From: Apostichopus japonicus | Lineage: Eukaryota; Echinodermata; Holothuroidea; Aspidochirotida; Stichopodidae | DNA: 64,000 nt | Assembly: GCF_037975245.1 (NCBI RefSeq) | Contig: NC_092575.1 | Location: 8,588,001 to 8,652,000, forward strand | Direction: 5' to 3' | Shown here: positions 38,873 through 53,800 of the stretch, piece by piece | Layout: each line of letters begins with the position of its first letter | Numbering within the stretch: the first letter of the stretch is position 1 | Notes under the pieces: model-generated | The model's database searches: none | Seen by the model: only the letters and a program-made list of their open reading frames with translations | Told to the model about the DNA's origin: nothing | Translations under genes and position numbers: made by a program

Positions 38873-41800
38873 GCATACACACACACATACACACACACGC
38901 CAAGTTGAACGCATAGGTTCCTTGCTTTGCAAAAAGCAAGGAACCAAAAAATCGTTTCTCTGTCAAATGCAACATTAGCGTTCTCATACTTATTTATCAG
39001 TTTTTAAGGTAACTTCTTAGGGCTACCAGACAATCCTTTTAAAGGGTGTGAAGACTCGTGCACAAAGATACGTCTCATGCTGGTTATCTGACCTAGTTTC
39101 AAATGAGGTGTAACAGAAGTGTTAGACACCACCATCGATTGCAGAAAATACACACACAGCTTGCTACCGTCAGTAATTAGACACTAGTATACAGTCAATA
39201 CATACAGCTACGGTCCATACCCACAACACAGTGTACATAGCAGCGATGGACATCTCAGGACTAGATAAAAGATAACAAGGTATCACGTTTTATTACTGTA
39301 TGCATTTTGCAGCGACAAGAAGAAACCTTCACTTGCAAGCAACGGAAAGTTAACTTTATCAGAGCGCGGCACTTGGCTTGGGGCGTGTCTTCAATGCCAT
39401 TAATAGCTATATAAGGTAAGATTGGTATTTTCTCCCTCGGCTAATCTTTTGCAATTTTCTCAATACTTTACTACAGTTGTTTGAGACAGTTTGTTTCAGC
39501 AGGTTGTACACTGCTGAATCCAGTTTTTTGTGTTTTTTGGTGGCAACGCATTATTATATGCCTACCAGCCTCTCTTTTGCGTTTACAGTTTTTGTCCTGG
39601 CTAATTAATAGTTCGTAAGTACTCAATGATTTGTTTTTATTCACTAGAATTCGAAAATGACCTGTTACTGAGGTGATATCATTTGTTTAAAATGTTGACC
39701 ACATATTAGGCGTATATAATCACCTTAATTATCGGCAACTCAGTACATGTGCCATGAGAGCACAGTCACATACTATGTGTTTGCTCATCGTTATCATTAC
39801 TTGTGAATCAAGTTTTGTTAGGTATCGGATGTAATATTATACTTCCTGTTCTAATTAATTAATTTATTTAGTCCTTGTAGTTTCTATCTTCCAGTTCCTG
39901 GGTGTTATCGGCTAAATTAATATGTTAATCAGTTAGTTAATCTGAAGGTGCATTTTGTAATAGGGTTATTAGAAGTAATTACTGACTTTATTCTTGTGTC
40001 TATCATACTCAGTCTTAGTTACTGTACATTATTCTTAAATGACAATGTTAGCACGACACTATTTGGAGCACAATCATTATCGCATTTAGTTATTAATTAA
40101 TTACGTAATTTTGTGGTGTTATTATGAATCATTTACATTGTTTCACAGTTGTACCACACAAATACAAGTGGGGAAATACAGAAAAGCTACACCTGTCTTT
40201 GCCTCATTTTGATGAGCTGGCTGTCTAGCACACATATCCAACGCGAGTGAGTGCAGCACAGTAAAAGAACTAAAAGCCAATCAGAGACTACCTGCAAGCA
40301 TGAGCACACGGTCGGGAAAGCAGTTCTGAGAAATAGAGAATGAACCCACCGGATACAAGCCACTATAAAATGTTGTAATGAGAATTTCATAGAAAGGTGC
40401 CATAATTTTAGGTAAAATAATTCTTTGACAAGCTTAAATTTTCTTTACAGTACTTATCTGGGGCCGAAAGGTGCAGCATCAAAGTAGAGCTCAATAGGTA
40501 TAGCTAATTTATATAACTGTATGTAACACTACAAAAGTATAAGCAGCTCCCTGGTATTTGGCTACTGAAGGTATAACAAAAACAGTTTTATTCCCTGCAT
40601 TTCTGCTCCATTCCACTATTATAATACACCTACCTACTGTATGCTTGGTGTACAATCTCTGAGTCAATGAAAACCAGCAATTCAGACAGGGTTAAATGGA
40701 AAGACCAAACAAGTTACAGACACAATCTTGTTATTTTGTTGTTGTTTTACAAATGATCCCACATACAATGCAGCCACAGGAGGGTGGAAACTATGAGACC
40801 CTAGCCTAGATTAGTGGCAGGTAGGAACTACATATGGGACTATAAACCAGAATGCAAAATGCATTGAGCTTTCGATGACTTCATTGCACTAGGCTTTTGC
40901 TTGTTAGTAACAAGAACTACAGTAGGGTTACAATACAACAAGAGCCCTAGGGCACTATGGTTCCTTGCTGGTAAAGAATATTTACAAGGGAGCAGCACTG
41001 TCCTAAAATTGTTATGTGGACCGACCGATGTACACACACAATATTATTGCCAAAAATATCACAAATCAACCCTTGGTCCTTTTGAGAACATGTTGAGGTC
41101 CAGGTGACTGATATGAGCAAGAGTTGGCTTTTTTTACAGAACTCACAGAATCATCTTAACTGTACTTATTAAGAATTTTAACAAAACCAAACGAACCTTG
41201 ATCTCTAATAATTTCGCACGCAAAGGTTGCAGAGGAGTCAACTTATGGACAATTTAGATCGGAATATGGCCAAGAACATTCAATTAATCAACTAGAAAGA
41301 AACTAATACAGGTCACTGGAGGTCAACCTGAGGTCAAAGGTCACCCATATGCAGGTCGACTATTGGATTACAATAGCGTAACTCCCAACCTTGACAGACA
41401 TTTTGTTCTCAAGTTATTGCAAAAATACCAGTTTTTGACCCCTGATTGACCTTTGCTGACCTTCGATCACATGACAATTATGTTTGAAAACGATCCCTTA
41501 CCCCATTCACAACTACTCCTAAAATATCAACCATGTCGGACCCTGTCAATGGGAGTTATTGCTATTTTCAATATTTTGGTTTTTGACCTCTAACTGACCT
41601 TTGGTGACCTTCACAGGCACCAAAAACAATAGGGCACACCTTCTCACTATGGCCGATCTATATACCAAGTTTGAGTTAAGTTCAACTTTCCCTTGTTGAG
41701 TTACAATGTACCCGAGCAAGTGTCACAAACGCACACACAGACACGCAGACACCTACACGCCAACCTGAATACATAGGTTCTTTTTGCTAAAGCAAGGAAC

Positions 41801-44800
41801 CAAAAATGGCCCAACCACCATTTTAATACAATTACAATATGGCATTATAAACACAGGTCAGTCTACTGTACATGGCAATACACACCTCCACCAAAAACAA
41901 TAGGGTCTAGCACTCAATGTTATGCACCAAGTATGAGAGGTATCCACAATTCCCATTGTTTGATATCATGCACCAGGATTATCAGAGTTTGACCTCAAAT
42001 GAGATTGGACCTCACAAGCAACAGGATTCTTGAGCTATGTACAGTATGGCAAACCTATATACCATGTATGAAAAGTATCCATGCTTTCTACCATGAGAAA
42101 TCATGTTTTCAAGGTTTTCAAGCAAACATTTTTTTAAAGTGTTTGATTTGGCAACCGTGACTAAAAATCTACTCGCAAAATTTCACTTAGGCAGATACAT
42201 GGTGCTACGTAATTGCAAATTAGAAAATTATGTTTCTGTACACTATGACATTTAAACTTTCTTCCACTAAAAAAAAGTGTTGAAAAAAGTAAAACATGTT
42301 GCAGAATCATAAATAAGCAGCTAGGCCTACTGTTGTCTCAAACAGTTAAATGTAAAACATCTACAAAAATACCTATGAAGATAGCTTGGCTTCTGTTACT
42401 GTACATTAGTGTTCCACTAGTGCACTAGGCATATACTGTACATTAGCTAGGTGTGTGCGAGTCCTAAGCCTATACATACTTTGAACCGCTTCTCGATTCG
42501 GACGTTTTTGTATATTTTCCCAATTATTTATCTTGTCTTTTAGCTAAAGAGTGGTGTCGAAAAAACATCGCTATCACTCCATTACACTGTGTTAATCAAA
42601 GCGATCTTCAAAGCAATGAAAATCTAGGGTTACTGTATAAGAGCATCTATTTTCCAAAAAAACCTAGCAGCAACAACAGCAAATTTTCTCAAAACTCCTT
42701 AAACTGTTGTATATTTTGGGCATTATGACTGATAGCCAGTGGACAAATGCCCTAAAGGATAATGTAGGGTTTTTTGTTGCCATCTGAATAGTATTGGTTT
42801 TTGGACTGGTGCTCTTTAAGTTGTTGTGTTAAGGAACCCAACTTTTACCCGTTGTTGGCCTAGACTACATAGAACTGGCAATAGGCCTAGCCAGGTTTGT
42901 TCAATTTGTCCCATATAATCATAAACGTGACGGAAGACGAACATTACTTTTAAGGTCGAGCTATTCCAGACACAGATTGTGCAAACTCACTGCCAAACTA
43001 AGACCATTTTACACAATTAATTCCCATTGAGTTTGGTCATGTAGTCAAAAATCTAACTAAGCATCATTTCCTCAACAAAATTACATCCAAACTTTTTTAT
43101 TTGGCAGTGAATCTCGACAAGTGCAAAATACAAAGGAAAACTTCCAACAGCACTGCTGTGTGTACAACTGAGTACACCATTTTGCATGCAATGTATTAGC
43201 GAAAGTAGGCACCTTTATCGACGTAACCTATGGGACTTTGTTCACAAAATTTTACCTGATTCTACGGAAGCCCAAAAAGTAATTTCCAATGGCCAACAGC
43301 CTCCTATTCTAATTAGGTACCTGTAGGCGTAATGCAAGTGTAATTTACTAGGAGATACGGTAGATATGAAACAAGGTTTCCACAATTTGGACTCTGGTGA
43401 CCCCAAATGACCTTTGGCCTCCCCACAAACAATAGGGTTCTTCTACTCAATGTGGTACTCATATACACCAAATATGGCATTGGTCCAAGCTTCCCTTCTT
43501 GAGATATCGTGTTTACAAGCGAGTCGTCACCCACACACACACTCTCATGCTGACTGCATAGGTTATGATTATCATCAAAACCAAAAAATGGAACCTGTTG
43601 AATGGCAGTGTTCCACTTACACCACACTGTACTCATTTCATACAGGAATTAAAATCCATGACTTATTATAAGCTAGCTTGAGATATCATTTGTGTGACTC
43701 ATCAACCAAGCGATAATACAGTAGCCTACACAAGAACTTGGTTTTTGGGGCAAGTGAATAAATAATAACTGAATGGGAAGGTATCCTTATCTTAGAATGC
43801 TAGGCATATATTTGTCTGTTAAATGCTTTTTTCATTCCTGGATGAAAGTGCATACTACTGCCACATATCTGGCATTTTATGAACCAAAATGCAGTGTACG
43901 AATTACCATTTGCGTCAAATGTTCTGGTCAAATACTTCTGACCATACAGTGTTTCTATTACCCACCAATACTGTCCAGCTACTTACTAACACAGCATCAC
44001 AAAAAAACTTGTGCTTCAGTTTCCTTGGCATGACATTATCCTCCCCTTTCATGTTCTTTGGGCCCACAATATTGTATGCCAAAAATTTACAACTCATGAT
44101 ATACAGTACTGTATCTACAAGCTTTTGAGAAAATGTTTAGCCTGCTCACCATTACTTATCATGTCTATTATTCCATCATTAGTTGGTGAAAATGGGCAGG
44201 ATGTTACATCATGTTACAGGTAACAATCTTATAAAATTAGCCCACAATAAGATTTGCAAAAACTTGCACAAAATTGTTTACATACTGTACTGTAAAGGTA
44301 TACCAGCAATTATTTCCTGCTGAGCACATCAAGAAACTTGCAAAACTAGTACCAAACCGAAACCTACTGTATAAGCATTGTAGATCTCAATAGTGGTTCC
44401 AGAGCAGTCATTTGGAGTCACCAGAGGTCAAAATGTGGAAAGCTTGTTCATAATCTACCCGTTCTACCGTATCTCCAACTGACCAGCCTATTTGATAACA
44501 TGTCTCATAAGAATAGGAGAGGTTGCAGGCAATTGGAAATTAGCTTATGGGTAACTGTAGATAGTATCAGCAAATCAGTGACCAAAATGGCATTGAATTA
44601 ACTGTGTCGCTATTAAATTGGCACTCCATACATACCTGTACATGTGAATAAAAGTTCATATACTGCTTGTATGTACAATGGTAAGGTAAAATCGGGTTCG
44701 TTAACACAAAAGCGTGAAGGAAACAATGTTTCGTGTCAGAGTACACTTTAGGTGGCAAAACATCTCTAAATTATTTCTTAAGGCATTTCCTACATGCCAT

Positions 44801-47800
44801 CAGTCATAATTCGCAAAATAAACAACAATTAAGGAGTTTTGAGACAAGTTTGCTGTTCTAGCTGCTAGGATGTTTTGCAAAGATGTCACTCGACACCGGT
44901 TGAGAGTGGAAGATAGATGCTTTGTCAACCTTAGATTTTCATTGCGTTAAAGATCACTTTGATTTAGGCAGTGTAATGGAGTAATAGTAATATTTTTGGC
45001 ACACCATGTACGAATCACGCTAATCGAGTAGTGGTGCAAAGTTGTAATGAGGTACTGTATAGGCTTAGGACTCGCACACACCTAGCTAAGTACTGTATAG
45101 AATATGCCTAGTACTAGAGGAGCCCAAATGTAACAGAAGCCAAGCTACCTTCGTAGGTATTTTTGAAGATGCTTTATTTTTACTTGTTTGAGACACTACA
45201 GCAGGCCTACTGTAGCTGCTTATTTTTTATTCTGCCACATGTATTACATCGTTCATCACTTACTTTTGGTGGAAAACAGTTCAAAATTCATACTGCACAG
45301 AAACATTATTTTCCAATATACAATAACATAGCACCATGTATCTGCCTAAGTGACTAACATTTTGTTTATAGAAAGTATTAATGTTGTAGATCTGTACTAT
45401 AAGGATTTGAACAGCAGTCATAGTGGTGAGTGAATTTTGCATTTTGGCGAGTAGATTTTTAGTCACAGTCGCCTAATAGCCAATACTTTTAAATATTTCA
45501 GTGTCCAGGCCTGAAAACCTTTAAAACATGATTTCTCATAGTAGAAATCATGGATACAGTACTTTCATACATGGTATAGGATTTGTCATATTGAGTACAA
45601 GAATCCTGTTGCTTGTGAGGTCAATTATCATTTGAGGTCACTCAGAAAACCTTTTTCCATGATATCTAATGATGTGTGGTGGTCAAAGTTCATTTGGGTT
45701 CACTAGGGATCAAATTGTGAAAATGTTTTAAACACGATAGCTCAAGAAGGGAAGATTGCTTGAACTTTAATTTTCCATTACATCACTTTTAAGAAGCTGC
45801 TGGCTTAAGTGTATCTATTTACTTAACATTTAACAGTGTGACTGTGTGCATCATAACAGAAGTTCATTGTTTCTTCTGCAGTTTTTCTTTGTTTATCAAT
45901 TAGATATCAACTAGCATATTGGTTGTTTCTTTAGGACAGGACTTCCTTGTTCTTGGTAAAGTTGCATAATCACTGCTGTGGTAAAATGTTCAAGTTTTCT
46001 GGTAGCAATCCCAATCAGGAGATCTCTAAACGATTTGTTACAGAAAGTAACGTTCCCTGATTGGATACTGTATCGTTACTCAAATTTGGCCACTGCCTTT
46101 AGATACACAAAGAAATTGCTGGGAATGCCACGTTGATGGAGAGCACCTTTACCTGCCAAGCCATGATGATGTAGACTCAACCAGATTGTAGGAGCAGATT
46201 TGGATCCAAAGTCATAAATTTGAAAGTCATTAAAGGTACCCTCTAAGCTAGGATACTTTGTAGAGGGCGGGCCAATTTCATAGGTTTCGGTGGTTCACCG
46301 TTACCCACATGGTTCACTGTTGTCATGTAATACTGTATATAAAATGTACTGCTACAGTATGCATACAGTGTACATCCTGTGTGTGTTTGTACGTACTACT
46401 GTATATAGCACAGTTTACATGCAGTGTTTAAGCATAACGCACGTACGTTATACTTGGGTCACTACTGTATACATTGTACATGTAATTGAGAATTAATATT
46501 GTACAATAGGCTACTTGCAAAGAGGATGGTACTGCTCGTAACATTGATATCATTATAAATTTTTGGCCTGGCTGTCTTTTATTTGTGATCAATCCTGCTT
46601 ATAATGGTGGATGGTCTTAATGATATTCAGCATATCAATATAAGCATGTCTGAGGGTTCTGGAAAAGAAGGCCGTATCTGGACACTAAATGCGGGTCAGC
46701 GGGTGCAAGGCCCAGGCTGCTTTATGGTTGGTCCAGATGTCAAAATCAGTAAGCGAAAACGTGATAGAGAATTGCAGCCATCAAAAGTGTACTTGAGCTG
46801 GTGCTACGTAGACTGGGTCTCCAAAATGTTGTGCGGGATCCTGGTAGTCAAGTGAATCCCGGTATTCCGACCCCGGTATTGACTAGTCCCGATCACAGTG
46901 CGATGTGTAACTACTACCGATATTGGGAAAACAACCGGTTATTACATTCATTTCGGTATCATTCCCAGGAATCGCGGACATAATGAAAATATCTACGTGT
47001 TACTATTTGAAATATAGAAAAGAAAACACGTTTATTTCTGGTTTCAGTGTTCTTAGTTTGAATAATATCTGATCAATTTACGTACTGGCCTAGACCAATG
47101 AGGAATCAACTTTTCACGTAGTAATTTGGACCTAGGCTACACCAAATATCGAACGATACTTGGGCTCAGCATGTTACGGGACCTCAAAGTTATTCTGAAA
47201 TTTTGAAACGATGATTATGAAGGTTACCACGTACAAAATCTTACCCTTATGCATTTCACATCATTTTGGTATTATAATTATAACGATTTAATAAATTTTG
47301 AGCCAAAACCACAGGGAGTAAATCTAGTTTAAATCCATCTTCGCCCGGAACTGTATATTATTATAGCCTAGGCTACGGTACTGGTACACACAGTGCAGTA
47401 CGGTACTTGAGGTTTGATGCTATAATGAAATGGATTCGTTTATTACTGCGGGGGTTCCACGATGTCATTTATAGTTATCTTTTGCTAATTTTAATTTTTA
47501 AGAACTTTTGTACGAAAGATGGTTATTGTTCGTATTGAAAGTATATTTTCTGGAGTAAACAACAGCCGATGAACAGTATAATTAATCTGTACTATTCTTA
47601 TGTATGTAGTTTATAAACCCGTATTGATAGCCCCTATGTTACATTCTTTTTGTCTGAAGTTCCAAACACGTGGTGACTTGTTGATAGTTGAAAACTTTTC
47701 ATTATGAACTTTTGAACTTGAAGGTTTGCCCTTCATATCCAATATCATGGAATAGTGGGGAACCCCCAATTTCTGTTTGTGTACAGATTACAAGTTTAAT

Positions 47801-50800
47801 CCACGTGCGAACGTGTTAATCCAATATCGTACTTCGAGTATGAATGAAGGATGATGTGGGTTGTTTTTTCCAAGGTTTGTGCTTTTCTTTTTGAAAGTGT
47901 ATGTTAAAAAACAAAGGGCCTTATATAGCTTGTTATTTTTTATTTCTTGATAACCATGCGTGTAAGAGTATGTACTGTACATAGCCTAGGCTATGCATAT
48001 TGAATGTATGACTTTGATAGTCTCGTAACTATGTGCTTTGAACCATAGATGAAAGTTGAGGAATATCTTGGTTGTAGTTACGATACCGGGATTCATGTTG
48101 CAACACTACAGGTTGTGTGAAATTTGCACTACCGCACAACGCTAACTGGAACAAAGATTGGGGATCTTCAAATTGACCAATGCTACCTTCACAAATTTAC
48201 TGGCAAACCATACGAGAAGGTACAGTAGGCCTAATTTTGGTAGCGTTACATATTTACTATTTAGGCTACAGTACTGGTTACCGGCCGAAGTGTTTGGTCT
48301 ACTGTAGTGTAGGCTTCCTTGTTATATTGTTCATTAGAACGATGCTAGGCCTTCTTGCCAGTAGGTAGGTCGACAAACTAAGGCAGTAATCAAATAACAT
48401 TGCAGCTAGGTCTACAGTTCTGTCTGGTATCTGCAGTTTACTAGGATTGTATATGACTTAAATGATTTAGAACATTAGACACATTTATTCGCTTACAGTA
48501 TTGTATCATGTAATAACATAGACTTATATTGCTATTATATGAGGCTAATACAGTCACAGGAGGTCTGTAAATGCGAGGGACCCAAAATCTGCTCAAATTT
48601 CACAGGTTAATGATTCCAATAGTACTTTTTCATGCTCCTTATCTCTGAAAAATAAAGACATGTACCAGTGTGTGAGCTGTATTTCTAGTTTAACATAAGA
48701 GGGGGGGCATCATTTAGGGGTCTACTTTCTTCCAGATTTGATAGTTATTACAATGAGTGCAAATTACAATCTCAGTGAATAAACAAACATAGCATTTGTG
48801 CTGGCTCCAACCCAGTTCCCTTGGCTATGCACCTGAATGCCTCTTTTCAATTAAAATCAAATGAATCATACCATTGAAAAATCATTTTAATTCAATCTTC
48901 AACAACAACATGTACATCTTTGTAAAACATTCGTTTCACACAAAGCCATAAATATATGTATTTTTTCGTTTTTATTTCACATTACGGATGTACAGTACTG
49001 TACATGCTCGAGAGGAGCAGTCCAGCACAGCGTAGTGTTATGATATGATGGATGTTTTGCAAGCAGATATAAGGGTTGGAACTGGAAGTGTTCGTGTTGG
49101 ATTGTTTCATTAATAAATGTGTGCTTCTTTTTTTTTATTATGTAAGATGATTGCCATTCTCTCTTGTTCTCCAGTGAGAGATGTGGATTTGCATAATGAA
49201 AGTTAATACTAAAGAAAAGGACAATTTTAGAAGAGCTGATGTCATAGCAGTTCCACAGGCTTGTTTAAAAATCATACATCAAGGACTCAAGTGTGGCCAA
49301 TGGAAGTAAGAAGTATCCAAAATGTAGATATCACTAGCCTTCAAGCAATTCATCAAACTGGACCAAAACATACACCAACAAGAAGGGTTGAAGAGGTACT
49401 CTAACTTGCAGCTACAGTATTAGGTGATAAAACAGCATCATTCTGTGCTCTCATGGGGTTACCCAGTGGCAGATGGAGATAGGGCAGTGGTTAATATGTT
49501 TGAAATGCAGGGAACATAACATTATAGGGTCTTTTGAAGTTTTGACAAAGTTTCTTTTTAATATAAAGCTGCAATACTTTACTTTCCAAATAGGTCTCAG
49601 ACATTCTAAATGGAAGCATAAGATGACTGAATGTCCCAGTAAGGTAAATTTCCTCCAAGGTGGTAATAAAAATAGTTTCAAAACTTCGACCAAAGGTAAC
49701 AATATTTGAAAATCTGGTATATTTGGAGCAAATACAGCATACCTGGTCCAGAGTTGCCGTGGAAGCCGTATTATTTTTGTAGTTTTTTCGTTAGGACGGC
49801 TGGAGGAGTCCAGTTTACCCCAGTGTCGAAGGTCATTCATCTATTTGGATGTTTGCTCCCCCACCCCTCCCTCGGATTGGTACTCCCACCGCCTCATTCT
49901 AGCAAAATGGTTACGCACTCACACACCTCACACACAAAGGCCTTTATCTTACCAGGGAGTCTTACCCATATCTAATCCCCCTATACAGCAGAAAACAGAA
50001 CACATGATATGAAGCCTCAACTAAGTGACAGCTGCCACAGCCTCTAGTCAAGTTGTCGGTGTGACCAATTTATCTGCAGCTGAACTAATGTGAGAAGTTC
50101 TCAGATGACCTATCCATTCATTACCTAGTGCAAATCGTTCTTTCAGTACTGTTGTTTCCCTGTTCAATAAACCATTTGAATAGGTGTTTCTCTGCAGATA
50201 CCGTGCCTATCTATTTGGCTACCGTAAATTAGAAATATCCACACTGTGCTGGCCATTTATCACTCTTAGTTTGATTTTTTCATGTGGATTGCCAGCAACA
50301 AAACTTAAAAAGTGTGTACAGTTAGTTTATTACTATTTATCTATCAAAAAGTTACTTTTAAAGTAATGGACGAGAGCAATTTATCACAAAGTAGCAATGC
50401 AATTATTTCAAGTGCAGCAGATCCCTTAGTCTGTAGCTGTCTAACGACATGCCAGCGAAAATCAGGAAAAAGTGCTTGCTCCCACCCAATGGAGGATTTT
50501 ATTTTCTCTGAAAAATGTATTGTTTCATAGCCAAAGAAAAATTGCATACAACTAGCACCATCGTGAACAAGTGGAAGTTTCTCGCACATAACACACACTA
50601 CGATTACACAGTAGGCCTTTAGGATACGCAGAACTGAGATACGGATTGGAATCTCAGACACCAGAGAACTTTGTGGTAACAGTACCCAGATCCATATGCT
50701 GTTTATAGCTAAAGATGAGAATGCCAAATTAAAGGAAAGAATCTGTTGCCACTATACCAGAGGGCGGCATTGATTTTATAATAAATCGGGGAATACGTTG

Positions 50801-53800
50801 AGACAAGATTTGCCGACAGAATACCTTTCAGAGTGGAGTATATAATCTTGATAATCTTAATCCAATCTTTCGGAATCCCATTTTAGTGTAGAAATTGGAT
50901 ATATCTGGTAATAAAATTTAAATGTTAATCTAGGACTGTTCCTGAAACTGACCACCGGCACAGTGGACTGTACACAGAAGCATTGCTCTCTGCTACAAAA
51001 GGAACCCTTCAATACTATATTCACTCCTCGTTGTTACATTGGGAGATTTATCACTGTTTACGGGGTAGCTTTTAAAGAATCAGCTGATCCTGCAACTGTT
51101 CTAATTGGAGGCTATCTCAATGGACACTTACTTTACTCCACTATATTTATAACTTGTGGAACTGCAATACATTTCCCAGTTCTTTTGCATGGACCTCAAG
51201 TTTGAAACTTTGGAGGAACCCTAACCCTGGAATCTAACCTAACATTACAGTGCCTACAGAACAACAAATCTAATTTCGGTTGACCCAATGGACTTTCATT
51301 TATTTTACCCTCTGTGTGTTTATATTGTGTGAAGATTTGTTTGCCTGTGTGTGTGGTCGAGTGTGAATGGGAAAGTGGCCACCGGTTAGTAGCAAAACTG
51401 TAAGTTATATCATTCCTTTCTTTTTCTGTGACTCCTGACCCCTCAGTATCAATCCTCTCCTACCCATGTCACTATAAGTATGTAATATTGCTAATGGTAT
51501 TGGACCTTTCAGATATACATGAATCTGTTTCTGTTGAAATCTAGTGCTTGAATATACAGTAATTCACTATATAGTGAACTTAGCTAGCTAGCTAGCTAGC
51601 TACAGTTTCTTTGTATTATTTTTGAAGTGTTCATCTGTCTTCATACTGATGGAACACTGGGTATTATAACCTCCTATCAAACCCAAAGGGTGAAACATCC
51701 CTTACAATTAAACTGATTTGCATTTATATACAAAACGTACAGTAGGCCTACGTGTTTTCCACCTCTATCAGGGCTGCATTGTTGTTTCATATGTAAGACT
51801 GCCGGCTAATCACTGAAGGATGAAGGCTGCATTTATGCATGTTGCCCTTTTCTCCACAACTTAAGCATCTATACTTTTGTTTTGTGAATAATTTTTAGTT
51901 CTTAAATGAGATACTTATATTAAACAACAGTACTACATTTTATAGCATATGTTTAATTTCAGTATAAACATATGAACACAAACACCAAGGGAATGTGAAT
52001 TTAAAGGTTTATCTTCTGGTGGCATCCACAGACATCCAACACATAGAAGCTACTTCGGCTTTTCGCTTGCAGCAAATTAAAGATGAACAGCTCACCCAAA
52101 ACCATCAACATTCACCACTATTTTGGGGAGTTTCAACACTATAGGCAAGGAGGTACCCAACTGATTTGCCATATTGTACAAAATTCTGAATATTAAAAAT
52201 AATATAAATACACAGAAATGTCGGCCATTTCTAATGCAATGTGTACCAAGATGGAACCCAAATAACGGAATCTTGAACAAAATAAAAACTTGGTTCCACG
52301 AAACAGTTTGTTGTTTGATCTGCACTGGTAGGACGTACAGTAATAACACATAATAATAACAGAACCCATGTATGCAGTTTTCAAGGTTCCGGTTAATTGC
52401 ACAAATATACAACCTGTAGGGTGTAACCATAGTTTCAAGATCAGTATTTGGTTGCTGCTATACCTACAGGCTTAAATGCATCTGTCATTTTTCGCACATA
52501 ACACACACTACGATTACACAGATTACACAAATGTAACTATATACTCGTACCGTTCACTTTTTTTACCCAATTCCACAGAGGCAACGTCTGTAAACACCTG
52601 TTAATTCATTGCAATGGAAGGAAATGACACAATTTTGCAAGCTACATTAGTACAACTAAACGAAAGATACTATTCAAGAGAAGAAACCTAACACAGGCTA
52701 GCCACAAAAGTGAATGTGGTCCTAGGCCTAACGGTCGTAAACAAAACAGAGAGATTTGATTGGCACATGATCTGTTGGACAGGGCTTGCAGATTTGATTG
52801 AAGTTTGTAGAATCAACCGATTATAAATTATTATTATTATTAAAAAGATTATAAATCTGGCAAATTTGATGAAGCTCAAAATGTTTAACGACGGATAACT
52901 CAATAACAATAATGAATATTAATATGAAAATTGCATAGAATGGTGTCATTTTCACTGAGCTTTTAGGGCAGAAAGCTGGAAAGGTTGAAGTTAAATTTGG
53001 CAACACACATTGAGACTTAACTTCATATATTCAGACCCCCACAGATTTGTTTCTATATTCTATAACTGTTGCAATGAAGTAAAGCAGCTGTGTGTTACAA
53101 ATTTGGAATTGTGTTGAATGTTTCATGGACGTGTTTTTACTTTGTATTTCTAACTTATTCTTAAATCGGATGCCAGAACGTGTTGTTTGCAATAATACCA
53201 TCATGACTGCATACAGTATATTAACAATTTTCATGGAGATAGAAAAGGCCAAGAATACACTAACCTGTATAGTTTGGCCACAATATGAAAAGCAAGTAGA
53301 CTAAAGCTTACCCAGCAGAATCCAGTAAGGAGAGAGAGCATAACCTGGAACTGACCAAATCCAATGGCCTCCACTGCCTGCTCAACGCTAAATTCATCTG
53401 TAGAGGAAACAATCCCATGCTAATTTCATGTTTTACCAAAACACACACATAAGACAGTTTACAGGATGATCAACTTGATCAAAGGATGTTTCATAATTTA
53501 AAAGTAGTAATTACATAGCAACAAATCTTCAAAACCCACAAGCTCCCACGCTGGGTATGTCCAAGCGACTATACTCGACTGTCTCAGCTCTACTGTTGCA
53601 CTTCTACAGTGTAGCCTATCAACTGATAACATTTAGTACTGAGACCACATTGAAGCTCTTTCAGGTCAACACTCATCACTCATTCCTTCCAGATCTACCC
53701 CAACCGTGACGTTGTCTCCCTGGGCACCAACAGGGAAGGTGGTGGGACGGAAGATCAATAACCATGGTCTTATTAAATTACACAAGGCTGACTGAGACCT

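Noticed and set aside
49451-49840. 129-codon minus-strand frame
   Set aside because: Overlapped by frames on the other strand, with no family signature and no splice sites that would tie it to a gene.
50963-51205. 80-codon plus-strand frame
   Set aside because: No recognised domain, no splice context and no repeat evidence.
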